Part shown: positions 54,743 through 64,000 of the stretch, piece by piece
How the letters are laid out: each line of letters begins with the position of its first letter
Numbering within the stretch: position 1 is the stretch's first letter
Assembly (NCBI GenBank): GCA_033439255.1
Contig: CM065886.1
Coordinates: 930,001-994,000, forward strand
DNA length: 64,000 nt
DNA from: Hericium rajendrae
Lineage: Eukaryota > Basidiomycota > Agaricomycetes > Russulales > Hericiaceae
Direction of reading: 5' to 3'
The notes under the pieces: model-generated
Told to the model about the DNA's origin: nothing
Databases searched by the model: none
What the model saw: the letters and a program-made list of their open reading frames with translations, nothing else
Translations under genes and position numbers: made by a program

Positions 54743-55021
54743 GACTGGATCCGCGACGAGCATGCAGCTTGGTGTGTGGCGGGCGTGGTTCTGGAGGCGA
54801 AGCGTGCATGCCGGTGGGAGCGCTCGGCCTGTGTTGCGCTGGTGAGCAGGATGCGGTGTGCATATGACTATGAGACCTATCAGATACACCGCTGAGCTAT
54901 GAATAAGTGCGCGCGCCCCGCCGCCCGGGGCGGTGGAAGGTTCGTCTGCCAGATTGCTTTGCAACTAGGATCCAGAAGGCCCGCATGTGTCGTATTCGTA
55001 GCAGTCCCGGCGTGCACGCCT

Positions 55022-55030
55022 ATCTGATAA
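55022..55030 (+). promoter_or_regulatory. Orphan ATCTGATAA site
   Basis: Second exact GATA consensus in the intergenic stretch after FET3. Confidence 0.35.
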
Positions 55031-55281
55031 CGACAGCGTGGGATGCCGCGGGGGAATGTTAAGTCATATGTCGGAGTCGAGTAGGGTCGATGGGCAGGTT
55101 TGGGGTATCGCGCCGGGTGCATAGAGGAAGTTGGCATTGGCTGGGATAGTGCCTGCTGTGCATTGCCTGTAAGTGTTGACCATCTGAGAAAATGCACAAG
55201 CTTTCGATTTAGAAAGCAGCAATGGCCATGAACGACACAATTCGTCACGCACCCTCGCGGTTGCAGAATTGACACGAACGC

Positions 55282-55324
55282 ACTGAATGCAATCCTCCCA
55301 CCACGTTATGCGCCGCATCGTCAC
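55282..55324. repeat. 43-bp inverted repeat, left arm
   Basis: Exact reverse complement of 55647-55689. The arms enclose 322 bases. The inner ends are GTCAC/GTGAC. Confidence 0.9.
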
Positions 55325-55646
55325 TGGCTGAACCTTATTTCTATCTTCTGTTTGTGCATATTCTGGTTTCTGCAGATCTCTGAGGTCCCAAACAATTGAT
55401 CTTTGTCCTGATTCAACTGTCCCTCAATAGAAATTCAAATTTTGTGATTCTAACAGTGAATTTCTCATTTTTCTTCCACAGAAGGCTTTTAAATTACCTT
55501 GGCACATCATGGAACATTATTCATATTTATCTGTGCCCTCCCCATGCACAGAACTCAGTCAGACGGGCCCTCCTTTTGCTTCGACTTAGGCGGAGGATGC
55601 GACGCATCCGTAAAAGGAAGTTGCGCGACGCGCGGGAAAGGAGCAC

Positions 55647-55689
55647 GTGACGATGCGGCGCATAACGTGGTGGGAGGATTGCATTCAGT
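55647..55689. repeat. 43-bp inverted repeat, right arm
   Basis: Pairs perfectly with 55282-55324. The matching short frames on the two strands start with the same MTMRRITWWEDCIQ sequence because of this repeat. Confidence 0.9.
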
Positions 55690-56663
55690 ACACGAACGCT
55701 CCCCACAACATGAATGGAACTGCTGCGCCCACCCTAAATTTCAGGACTCATCCCATCGCTATCGCGCAATGCCACGACGCGGAGGCAGGAGATCTTGTCC
55801 TCGTCCTCGTTCCGCACGCGGGCATTCTGTTCCTGTTGGACGCGGCGGAGTCAGCAGCAGGAGAGTATGGAACGAAATTCACAGAGGGGCGACGCATGTA
55901 TGAAAATGCAGCCTAGAAGAGGGTTTATGAGCGCGGTGCATTGTCAGGCCGTGCTGCACGCGACACAAAGAACAGAAGCGAAGTGCAGGAAGTGACGTTA
56001 CGGATGGGCTCACAGAATGAAGCATGACAGGATTCGCTGGCCGCATGACTGCGGTGATACTGTAATGCAGAAGGCGGTTCGGATAAGAGCATTGTCATCC
56101 ACAGAGATGTAGCAATTCCAAGCGGAACGCAGAACGGAAGTTGCAGGCACACGGCGGTTAACTTGAGAAGCTGAACCTTGACCAGATGACAATCAATGAC
56201 GACGGCCAGTCTGGCGGGCCTGTTAATGCTTCTCAACTTCGCGACCACGAGGCCAAACACAGTCGAAGGCCTGCGCCTCTACCACCACTTACTGGCACCA
56301 CCAAGTTCACCGTGCGACGAGCAGTCCAAACGGACGACTAAGAACCTGCGTCCAGATGTCAACAACAACACAAAATACTAGTAGCGGTGACAAATTTCGG
56401 GTTTCATTCAGACCAGTTTTGCCGCACGAGTACCGCACGCCAAGAACACCTTGGATTCATGCGCTTCGCGAAGGAGGGGAAATGTCGGAGTCGAAAGCGT
56501 GGCAATTGGCTATTTTGTACACAAATCATATGGCGACCGTGCGAGATGGTGGTCGGTGCATGGAGAGCGGGCGATCATCGGTTCCGAGATTGTCGTTATC
56601 TGATACTCCGAGGACAAGGGCGGAGCGGAAGCAAAACGGAGGAGAACAGAGGCCGATGTATAT

Positions 56664-56674
56664 TTATCAGATAA
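56664..56674. promoter_or_regulatory. Overlapping GATA sites TTATCAGATAA
   Basis: ATCAGATAA on the + strand and ATCTGATAA on the - strand overlap in an imperfect palindrome. No gene is assigned. Confidence 0.35.
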
Positions 56675-57166
56675 GGACATTATTGCATGCGATGGAGAAG
56701 CTCGGAATTAGACCTAGTTGGCGTTGACCGCCCGGGATAATATATGAGAGATTGTGAGGTGGAAGATCTTTAGAATCAGATGACGTGGGTGAATACCGTT
56801 GTCCCTGAAGCCATTTTTGGGAAGAGGTATTTTCGTGTCGCACCAGGCCCGGTCCAAATTCCGGAGAAATGATGGGCACCGTGGTTTGACATGAATTACG
56901 GATACAGAAAACGTAGAACGTGGTTGCAACATGTAAGGCAGTTACTCTGCGAAAATCCAGTGTTTCAAGTTCTAATGAAGTCAACTTCTACTAGTGGTAC
57001 ACGCATTGACATCAGCACTCGTCCCGCTTCTGTTAGTAAAGTGTCTTTTACATTGCGTGCTGGAACCTCCGACAAGCCAGTCGACGGTTGTAATCTGGAG
57101 GTCTGGGAAACGGGACAAATCAGTCAACAGAATGACAAACCGAGGCAGATGGTCAATGATGTAGAC

Positions 57167-58562
57167 TTACTTGCAGCTCCACTCTACACTGCTCGATACT
57201 TCAACGGGCATCTGATTCAACCACCTGAATCCGCCTCCCATATCCATCTGACACACATCATCTTTTTTGAATCCTCTGATCCTTGACCGGGGAGGCAGCC
57301 AACGCAGAAACCAGGGAAACAGATTTTCTTGACCCCTCGCAAAGATTCCGCATGAGTTCTGTGCCTCAAGGCTCAGATAGCAAAATGCGTCCGAATATAC
57401 ATCGTCCAGTTTGCCTAATGAATTGAAGAGTGCAGAGGACATATACCGGAGACAACTTGGGGGAGAGAAATCGACGACTGTATTGTGATCTGTGGAATCA
57501 TGGTGCTCTTCCTCCTGTAGCCAGCAACGGCGACGCGGGGAGTACGGTTCGACATAGAACTGCAGCTTCACTATCCCGTGCATATTGACTCTGCTCCCAG
57601 GCTGATACCTGCTCAAGAACTGGAGTTGTCCTTGAACCGACCAAGAGTTTTCCCAATCCGCATCTGCCAAAGACTGGTTGTCTTCTTCGAACACGAAGTA
57701 TTGATCCCACTGAACAAGCTCGAGACAAGGTCTGTTGCGAAAATAGAAAAGGAGAAACTCGTGCAACAACTAGGGTCGGAAGATATCAGCACTTTCCCCA
57801 GGGACCCATATACAGACTCGAAGCACACCTCTTCCGTTTCCACGAACTCCCAGGGTAGAGTAACGGTGTGCCCAAGCATGTCCGTAAATACGATCGGCAT
57901 GTTGTCCGGGTTTTGCGCAGCCTCCCACGTATAGCCCATTGTGTGAGGTTTATTCATTACACAACGGTGAATCTCTTGGATGAGCGTGTATTGCCTGCGG
58001 CTCTCGTCGAGATACTCTTCGTGGAAACGAGACACCTGATCGCCGATGTGATCCAGCTGATCGCTTATGGTTGCTGCTCAGTCCATAGCACAGAGCAAAA
58101 ACACAGTACATACCTCTGTGCGAGCATGAGAAGCGTGTTCATCGCAGCTACCTGTCCCAAGAGCTGCTTGCGGAGAAACAGTACTTCTTCGCGCTTGAAC
58201 AGCGTCCACCCAATGCTCTGCCATACGTCCGCTACCATCATCCCGACAAAGCCGTAGCCGCAAAAGGCCCGCTTCCGAGTGGAGATACGCTCACTCATCT
58301 GCGCGATGACATGCAAACAGAGCCCGATGGCATGATAAAGCGCATTCTCGACCGACTGCGCGAGCCGGCGCGGGCCCTGGATCGACAGCACCCTCTGCAC
58401 GTTCGTGATAGTGTAGACAACGGAATCGAGCTCGGCGATGAGATCCCTATATTCAGCAGATGCACCTCTCGTGTCGCAGAGCACCCTTCTGACCTGATCG
58501 GCGAGCTGGAGGAGGGCGATGATGTCGCCGAGCGAGCCGAACGTGAAAGCGACGAGCGACAT
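57167..58562 (-). CDS. STAND-type N-terminal domain plus ubiquitin-like domain protein, paralogue B
   Basis: Starts MSLVAFTFGSLGDIIALLQ and matches paralogue A (25741-27046) through QVRRVLCDTRGASAEYRDLI, LAQSVENALYHAIGLCL and GQVAAMNTLLMLAQR. After the first intron come DQVSRFHEEYLDESRRQYTL, MGYTWEAAQNPD and PIVFTDMLGHTVTLPWEFV; after the second, LLHEFLLFYFRNRPCLELV. The first region resembles the N-terminal domain of fungal STAND proteins; the second is the fungal ubiquitin-like domain. There is no ATPase module between them. The C-terminal ~150 residues differ from paralogue A (GSRVNMHGIVKLQFYVEPYS is still alignable), which suggests fast divergence after the ULD. Three exons, GT-AG. Function unknown. 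Confidence 0.75.
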
Positions 58563-60391
58563 GCTGGTTGGGCGGTTCAGATGCTAAGGCTGATGAGGCG
58601 ATTCGAGTGGAGTGTAGATACAAGTGTAGGCTCGCACCTGTGGGGTGCAGCCTCATGGCGTGCATATCTCGGTGCTTTTGTCCTGGATTCTCGGAGCGCT
58701 GAGCGGAGGACAGCCAAGCGTCAGCTGTTCCCTGCGTGCTCATAGTACTCACACTCCATAGGCATGATATGGAAACTAAACGAGCAGATATTGAATCCCT
58801 ACGAGCACAATCAAGGCTGGTAAACGACTCGTTGGCATTGCTTCGTTGTGTCGAGAGGGAAGATGTGAAGTATCCAAACGAGGATATCGGTAATCCATCG
58901 ATCCATCGAACGTCGTTTCTTATCTTATCGCTAACTCTGTTGCTTTGAACTCAAGAAAGCCATGTCACTGTCACTCTCTGTCGAGGTCTGCCCGAAGGAC
59001 CTTCAGTACTTATGAAGGTGCTTATTCCGAGTCTTCTACTCAAGATGCCACTAACTATTTACGTCCAAGAAGCCCATCTTACAACGATCTAGAGTCAAAC
59101 CAAGCGCCAATGCAGGGAGCCGGAGTCCGTCGCGTTCTGATCCAGCGATCAATAACTTGGGAGATCGGTTAAACCGCAAAGTCAACTCCGAGTCTGCTAA
59201 GAAAGTCAGACTTTGAACGCCGCCGCTATATGTCCCATCCTAGCTTCAGCACCGCCTGTTCCTTTCTTTTCTCGTGCGCTGACCCCCGGTACGTAAACGG
59301 AATGTCTCACAGCGTGGCCCCCGCCAAGGAACAAGGCTACCGGCTCGAGTACGCGGCCGACGGCAGGGGGATATCCAAAGTACAACCTTGCACATTGATT
59401 CTGTACACCAGATGATACCCGTTACCTTTCGAAGGTGCTTCCATAGAAAGCCCCGCAACGGTGAGCGTTTGACGTGCCATCCAGTCCCATGTCTAAGTTC
59501 GATCCTGATACTGTTGACGAATAGGATCCTCACTGCCTCAGGGCACGTCAAGAGTCTGTTCGCCATCAAATTCCACGGTCACACTTCTTAGCATCTCGAC
59601 CCAAAACCGCCCACTCACGTCCGCCTCGCGACACCGTGCGGCGTCACTGTGTCTGCACGGCGCCAGGCATGATCGGCAACGTGATGCACCAGTGCAGCGA
59701 TGCATCAGAGGTGGACGGCTTTGGAAATCTCCGACCGGACCAGGAGGGCGGGCGGCGGCGCGGGAGGCCGGATGTACCGCTGACGAGGACATCCCGGAGA
59801 CCCCGCGCGCTCTCGTAGACAAGACGGGAAAACGGAGGCGGAAGATCGCTCTGGAAAGCCGGTGGATGAAGATGCGGATGACGAGAAACCTGCGAAGAGG
59901 CAGGGCATAGAATGGGTGAGTGTCTTAGTCACAACTTGCTAAAACGACGGCGTGAACCTCGAGATTCAGATTATCTCAGGGATAAGCGGCCTTTCTCTAC
60001 AGAACAGTAGCCCCTGTTCAGCAGGAGCTGCGCTACGGATAAGTAGAGTTCGTGAGTGGCGAAATGCGCAAGGCGATGCCGTCGACTCCTTTAGCTGTTT
60101 TGCCCGCAGACTTACCACAATCCTTGCATATTCGTCGACGCCACGGTGCCCTGGTTGCTCACTCCCAAAAAATGAAGCCGCTCTTTCGCATTCTGAAGAG
60201 TCAAACGCGCACGTGCGCAAATCAGAGCACCAGGTCAAAAAACAGCAACGCAGTCTTCACGTCAAAGGAATACAACAATCGCACATCGTACAGGAGTTCG
60301 ACATGACAGGACGGACCAGCGCGGTCTACAGAATGACAGAGTCATCGACGATTCGACAGGCCAGAACGTGGATACCCCATGACGACACTTG
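58563..60391. other. 1.8 kb intergenic, no supported gene
   Basis: Short frames without domains. GATAAGATAAG-type sequence occurs near 58921 (TCTTATCTTATCGC). Nothing else is recognised. Confidence 0.5.
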
Positions 60392-60859
60392 CTAGGCCGC
60401 TGTAGAGCGACCGTCATCATGCTGTGTTTCGAATAAGACGGGCTGAAGAAGGTACACCCTCGCGATACTCCACGCACCATTTTCCATGACCTCAGTTTGA
60501 TAAAGATATCTCCTGAAAGATAGTAAGTATTAGTATAGTTTTCCACGGGATGCGTGCAGTTTCAAAAACGTACCGAAGAATTTATCGTCCTTTCTTTGCT
60601 CATACGGCAAACCACTCCACTTGGTTTTCATAGAACCTCGAATGACAAACCACGAATACCTTGACGTGATCTTCACTTCCGCGTATAGTTCAGGGATGAG
60701 TGTGTGGCCCTTGGGGACGAGGACGTATTCTACGTCCCACTCGTCCCATGGTGACCTGAGCTCGCCTCCGACAATATAGAGGTATGGTACTGCTTCATGT
60801 TCGGCATCTCCGGGGCCCGTGAGGAAGACCCGAAAGGCACAGCCGCTGACGTCGTACAT
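60392..60859 (-). CDS. Small hypothetical gene, model uncertain
   Basis: A minus-strand exon from ATG 60859 reads MYDVSGCAFRVFLTGPG, then YIVGGELRSPWDEWDVEYVL, then AEVKITSRYSWFVIRG and LPYEQRKDDKFF, which looks like a real protein. An intron follows (donor near 60571, acceptor near 60514). The next exon is most protein-like in the frame RYLYQTEVMENGAWSIARVYL, ending at TAG 60392, but the donor I can see gives a different phase. The splice model is therefore not settled. An upstream exon near 61078-61003 is possible, but its ATG abuts a TATA-like sequence. No family is recognised. Confidence 0.38.
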
Positions 60860-61853
60860 CGAACAGAAATGCTGTGTTGGAGAACTTGAAACGGAGGCCG
60901 ATGAGTGCCTAGTTGTAGTACTCCTAATCAGATATGCAGCCGATAGCTAGGTACCGGAAAGTAAGTACGCGTTCGATCGTGACTAGAAAAACGAAGGCGC
61001 ACCTGGCCTGGAGAGCAGATGGGAGGGCAAAGAGGACTTGAGCGCCGTGGGGTGTTCTGAGTGCCACGGCTCGTTCATATATAAGTCCCCAACCCCTTGC
61101 CGCGTCGAATGAAATTTGCGAGCTGTCAAGATCGCCGTGGCGGATCAGGATCATCTAGGTCCAAACGCGGTCCACCCATCTCTATCTGCGCCCTCGAAAT
61201 GGTACGACTTGGGGATTATATGCGGTGTGAGCCTGAGGACGATACGAAGTATGTACTACCTAGATTCCATTTTTGGCGAAATATCCATGTTGTTCGAGGA
61301 TATGGGAACGCTTGGCCCAACTCCAGCAATTGAGCTTCGGAATTGGGAGTACATGTCCCACTCACTTGCGGAGCAAATCGTGAAGCTATACTGCGTCTTC
61401 CAAATCCAGCGAGGATTGCCCATGAGAAGAATCCCGCGGGAATACTTCCGAGTTGGAGAATCGACATGTAAGTTACTGCAGGTCGCATGCGAGGCAGCCT
61501 CAGGCAGGTGACATCTGTCGAAAGAAGTACGGTTCATGCGGGATCGCGCAGCGAACTTTGCGCAGGTTGGGTCAGGGTTGAGCAGCGATCCAGCAAGATC
61601 CTGATGTGAAAGAGCGTCATGAGGCAAGACCACATTGTATTTCAAGCAGCCCCAGACGTCACCGTAGCTAAACAAAAACCCAATCCCGCGCAGTTCACAT
61701 GTCGTCCTGCTCGGAGAAGGAATCAATAAGTAACAAAAGACGAAGCACCGAACAAAGCTCAAAACGAAATCATCGAAAATCAGAGCGGGATACACATCTT
61801 ACACCACATCTTACACCGCACCACAGCTTTGTCAGCGCGTACAGAGGGCCCCT
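60860..61853. other. Intergenic, ambiguous frames
   Basis: A + frame at 61116-61511 and a - frame at 61256-61795 overlap and neither shows a domain, so no gene is called. A TATA-like ATATATAAG lies at 61076-61084. Confidence 0.45.
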
Positions 61854-64000
61854 TTACCCTTCCTTCATATTCGACTTTTCCTCAACCCGCGCAAGCCCCA
61901 AGCGTCCGCGTACGAGCCTCGCCGCGAGTCCCCCGAGCGCTTCCTCTTCCAGACTATGCACGCCGCTGTTGTGCTCGTGGTGGATCACGCGCCGCGCATT
62001 GATCTTTGACAATACGCGACGCGTTTCTTCATCCGCATCTGTGTCGCGGATATGTGGGGACGGAAGGAGTGATGGCGAAGGTGAGAGCCCGACGGAGGAT
62101 GAGATGGAAGACGAAGGACTGAGACCAGCGCTGATGTTCGTCGTATCTATGACGAGCTTCGGATGCGCCTGTGCACGCTGCAGCAAAGCGGCGAGCTGCG
62201 CAGGGGCGAGCGCGGGCGTTGTCACGTCGAACAGGTCTGGCATAGGGACATGCACTGCCTTGCCTTTGCCTGTGTCCCGCTGGATGATCGGCGTCGTCGC
62301 TTTTCCTTGTTCTTCGGTGTCGACGCGGATGGTCGGCGGAGGTTCCACGACTAGAGGCATAGGATTCGTCGAGGGTGAGCCGCTGTCCTCGCCGCCACGC
62401 ACTTTTCCCAACCAATTCTTTACTGTGTCAATCGTTCCACTCCTCTTTCTTCCCGTCACTGGAGGCAGCGCAGGAGAGGTAGCACCGCCGACGGCCTTCA
62501 CGCCTTCCTGCCGAATGCTGAGTCCTTCCATTCGTGCACGCACGGCGTCATACTCTGCCCGAGTGACAGGGTTGAAAAGGTCCGTGCAGAAGTCGAGCGC
62601 GCTTTGCACTTCGCTCTCCGAGAGACGAGGGCCAAGGTCTGCGCTACCTTGAATCACTGAATTCAGACGAAATGATGTCTCAATACAGCCAAAGGAAAGT
62701 GGATGAGAGGTAAACGCACCAGGCCTCAAAAAGGAGAATGCCTTGTCGAAGTTGTCTGCACCGATGTCACACAGCACGTCCATCGACTGAGCACGAATTT
62801 GTTTGTACGCGCTCAGGACCACGATGAGGAACCTAACGTCCATCCACGAGCAGACGTAAGTGATATTCAACCCGAGCAAAAAGCAAGCATATTCCAGTCA
62901 GCTCCGAGGTACAGCTTGCATATCAAAGCCGGGGATGACGCACCGTGTATATGACACCCCGACTCGCGCTGAATGCCATTCCGCTGCCTCCTGTTCGTTG
63001 CACTCCCCACGAATGGACGCGGCGATGGACACAGCAGCAGCAAGGCCGCTCGTCATCGCGAGATGCACGCCCGAGGAGAAAAATGGGTCGATGAACGCTT
63101 TATGACCCATTGCACGAAAAGGAGAAACGCCATGATCGGAAGAATATAGTCAGCACCGCACATATAGCACGCAATGGCAGGAAATAACATACCGCCCGCG
63201 TCACCGACGATCCGAAATCCTGCACCTGCATATGTCGATGCGCTGTAGCTGTAGTCACTCGCCGTGTGGACAGTCTCTGTGTCCTTCTCCGGAATTTTGT
63301 CGCCATCATCCGCATCGTTCGCAGGCAAGCCGCTCTGTAACATTGTACCATGTTCCCCAATCAGCTTCTTCACCGCTGGCGCGAGCTCCAGCGCCGATAG
63401 GTACTGAGCGACAAGCTTCCCACCACTTTCCACACGCGGAGACTGTAGGCTGCCTCCCGAGCCAAGGTGGGGCGTGAAGGGAGAAGAAGGCGGTGTAGTG
63501 ACATCTGTGCTGCTGCCCGGCGACGCCTTACCCCACAAAAATGACGAAAAGGTGGGCGAAGATGGCGAAGATGGCGATGGGGTCACGGTCGCGGACGACT
63601 GCGAGCGTTTACGCCTTCCCAGAGCGTTTTTGTCCATCACGATACCGACAGAGGTCGTGCCATTGTGCAGGGGGATAAACCAAGCCCAGCCAGACTCGTC
63701 TGGTACGTATCGTGTGAGGATATGCGGGCCGCCGAGTTAGATATGCGAAGAAGGGGACAAATGTCGAGAACAAAAGGTCAGATCAAAAGGTCAGAACAAA
63801 AGGCCTCGCTCGCGACTCGACTTCGACTGACCTGTCAGTGCCTGGAAAAATGGCGCTCCCTCTCCGCCTGTCCCCTTTCCGTACGTCCCAGCATTTGACC
63901 AATAGCCCCACATGGCAACATTCTTCAGGCTCGCGTTGAACCGTCTGTCTTTGTGGTATTTGGTGGACAATATCCCAGCGCGACCTGACGCATCAATGAG
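61854..64000 (-). CDS. Flavin-dependent halogenase-like protein, 3' part
   Basis: This gene is cut by the right window edge, and its N-terminal FAD-binding half is outside. The visible part begins [18 protein letters not shown] and continues to [20 protein letters not shown], then [19 protein letters not shown]. The WxWxIP segment (WAWFIP) is the mark of flavin-dependent halogenases, which put Cl or Br on aromatic or other substrates using FADH2. Later come [32 protein letters not shown], a helical part with [20 protein letters not shown], and a long Ser/Pro-rich tail ending [10 protein letters not shown] low-complexity Ser insert ([20 protein letters not shown]) follows the WxWxIP exon. Short GT-AG introns. 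The substrate is unknown; no biosynthetic partner is visible in the window. Confidence 0.78.

Larger units (their letters stand above)
53841..57166. other. 3.3 kb intergenic, no supported gene
   Basis: Short overlapping frames only. The stretch contains a 43-bp perfect inverted repeat (55282/55647) and three more exact ATCWGATAA sites (54734, 55022, 56666). A minus frame at 54293-54964 is open for 223 codons but has no domain and is not called. Confidence 0.5.

Noticed and set aside
54293-54964. 223-codon minus-strand frame
   Set aside because: No recognisable domain, overlapping frames on both strands are equally open, and no plausible splice or paralogue supports it.
55647-55916. Frame starting MTMRRITWWEDCIQ, seen on both strands
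   Set aside because: The repeated start is explained by the 43-bp inverted repeat. The rest of the two frames is unrelated and shows no domain.
61116-61795. Overlapping frames of 131 codons (+) and 179 codons (-)
   Set aside because: Each overlaps the other and neither has a domain. The - frame starts beside the end of the halogenase gene without promoter space.
1-64000. CRISPR array, prokaryotic operon or phage features
   Set aside because: The window is plainly eukaryotic (many spliceosomal introns, F-box, WD40 and LTR retroelement). The tandem arrays have no unique spacers and no cas genes.

Overview
This window is nuclear DNA from a filamentous basidiomycete, most likely an Agaricomycete and possibly a polypore. 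The evidence is GC-rich coding sequence split by many 50-70 bp GT-AG introns, an F-box protein of the large Agaricomycete type, a DUF6589-like protein, two proteins that join a STAND-type N-terminal region to a ubiquitin-like domain, and a fungal chromovirus. The species assignment is inference only.

Left part (1-24 kb) is gene territory. Three tandem dienelactone hydrolase (DLH) paralogues (676-6398, + strand) each keep nine exons and a Cys/Asp/His triad. They are followed by an F-box protein (-), a 4.6 kb stretch without a convincing gene, a tyrosine/proline-rich hypothetical protein (+), histidinol-phosphate aminotransferase HIS5 (-), a medium-chain zinc-binding-type oxidoreductase (+), the WD40 protein CIAO1 of cytosolic Fe-S assembly (-), and a secreted S10 serine carboxypeptidase (-).

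The middle (25-47 kb) is accessory and repeat-rich. It holds the first STAND-N/ubiquitin-like gene, a five-exon DUF6589-like gene with one in-frame TGA, and a converging small basic protein gene that runs into a repeat. Next come AT-rich DNA with CATAGCT arrays, then a complete, apparently very young Ty3/gypsy chromovirus (35539-42636) with no visible LTR differences and a CATAG target duplication. Beyond it lie a 20-bp minisatellite, a region with six GTCCGGAC palindromes, two long perfect or near-perfect palindromes, and a series of ~170-nt pseudo-coding repeats. Three related GTRAGTA-plus-C-rich cassettes can be recognised among these repeats.

The right part (46.9-64 kb) returns to genes. 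There is a single-exon RecQ-type helicase (-) and then a divergent high-affinity iron uptake pair, the FTR1 permease (-) and the FET3 ferroxidase (+), which share a promoter with three exact ATCWGATAA GATA-factor sites. Further on are a 43-bp perfect inverted repeat, the second STAND-N/ubiquitin-like paralogue (-), a weakly supported small gene, and a flavin-dependent halogenase-like gene cut by the right edge.

FET3 and FTR1 act together at the plasma membrane, FET3 oxidising Fe(II) and FTR1 importing Fe(III). CIAO1 acts downstream in iron use. The chromovirus shows two translation and replication signals by eye: a -1 frameshift heptamer at the gag/pol overlap and a Tf1-like self-priming complementarity between the predicted transcript start and the sequence just after the 5' LTR.
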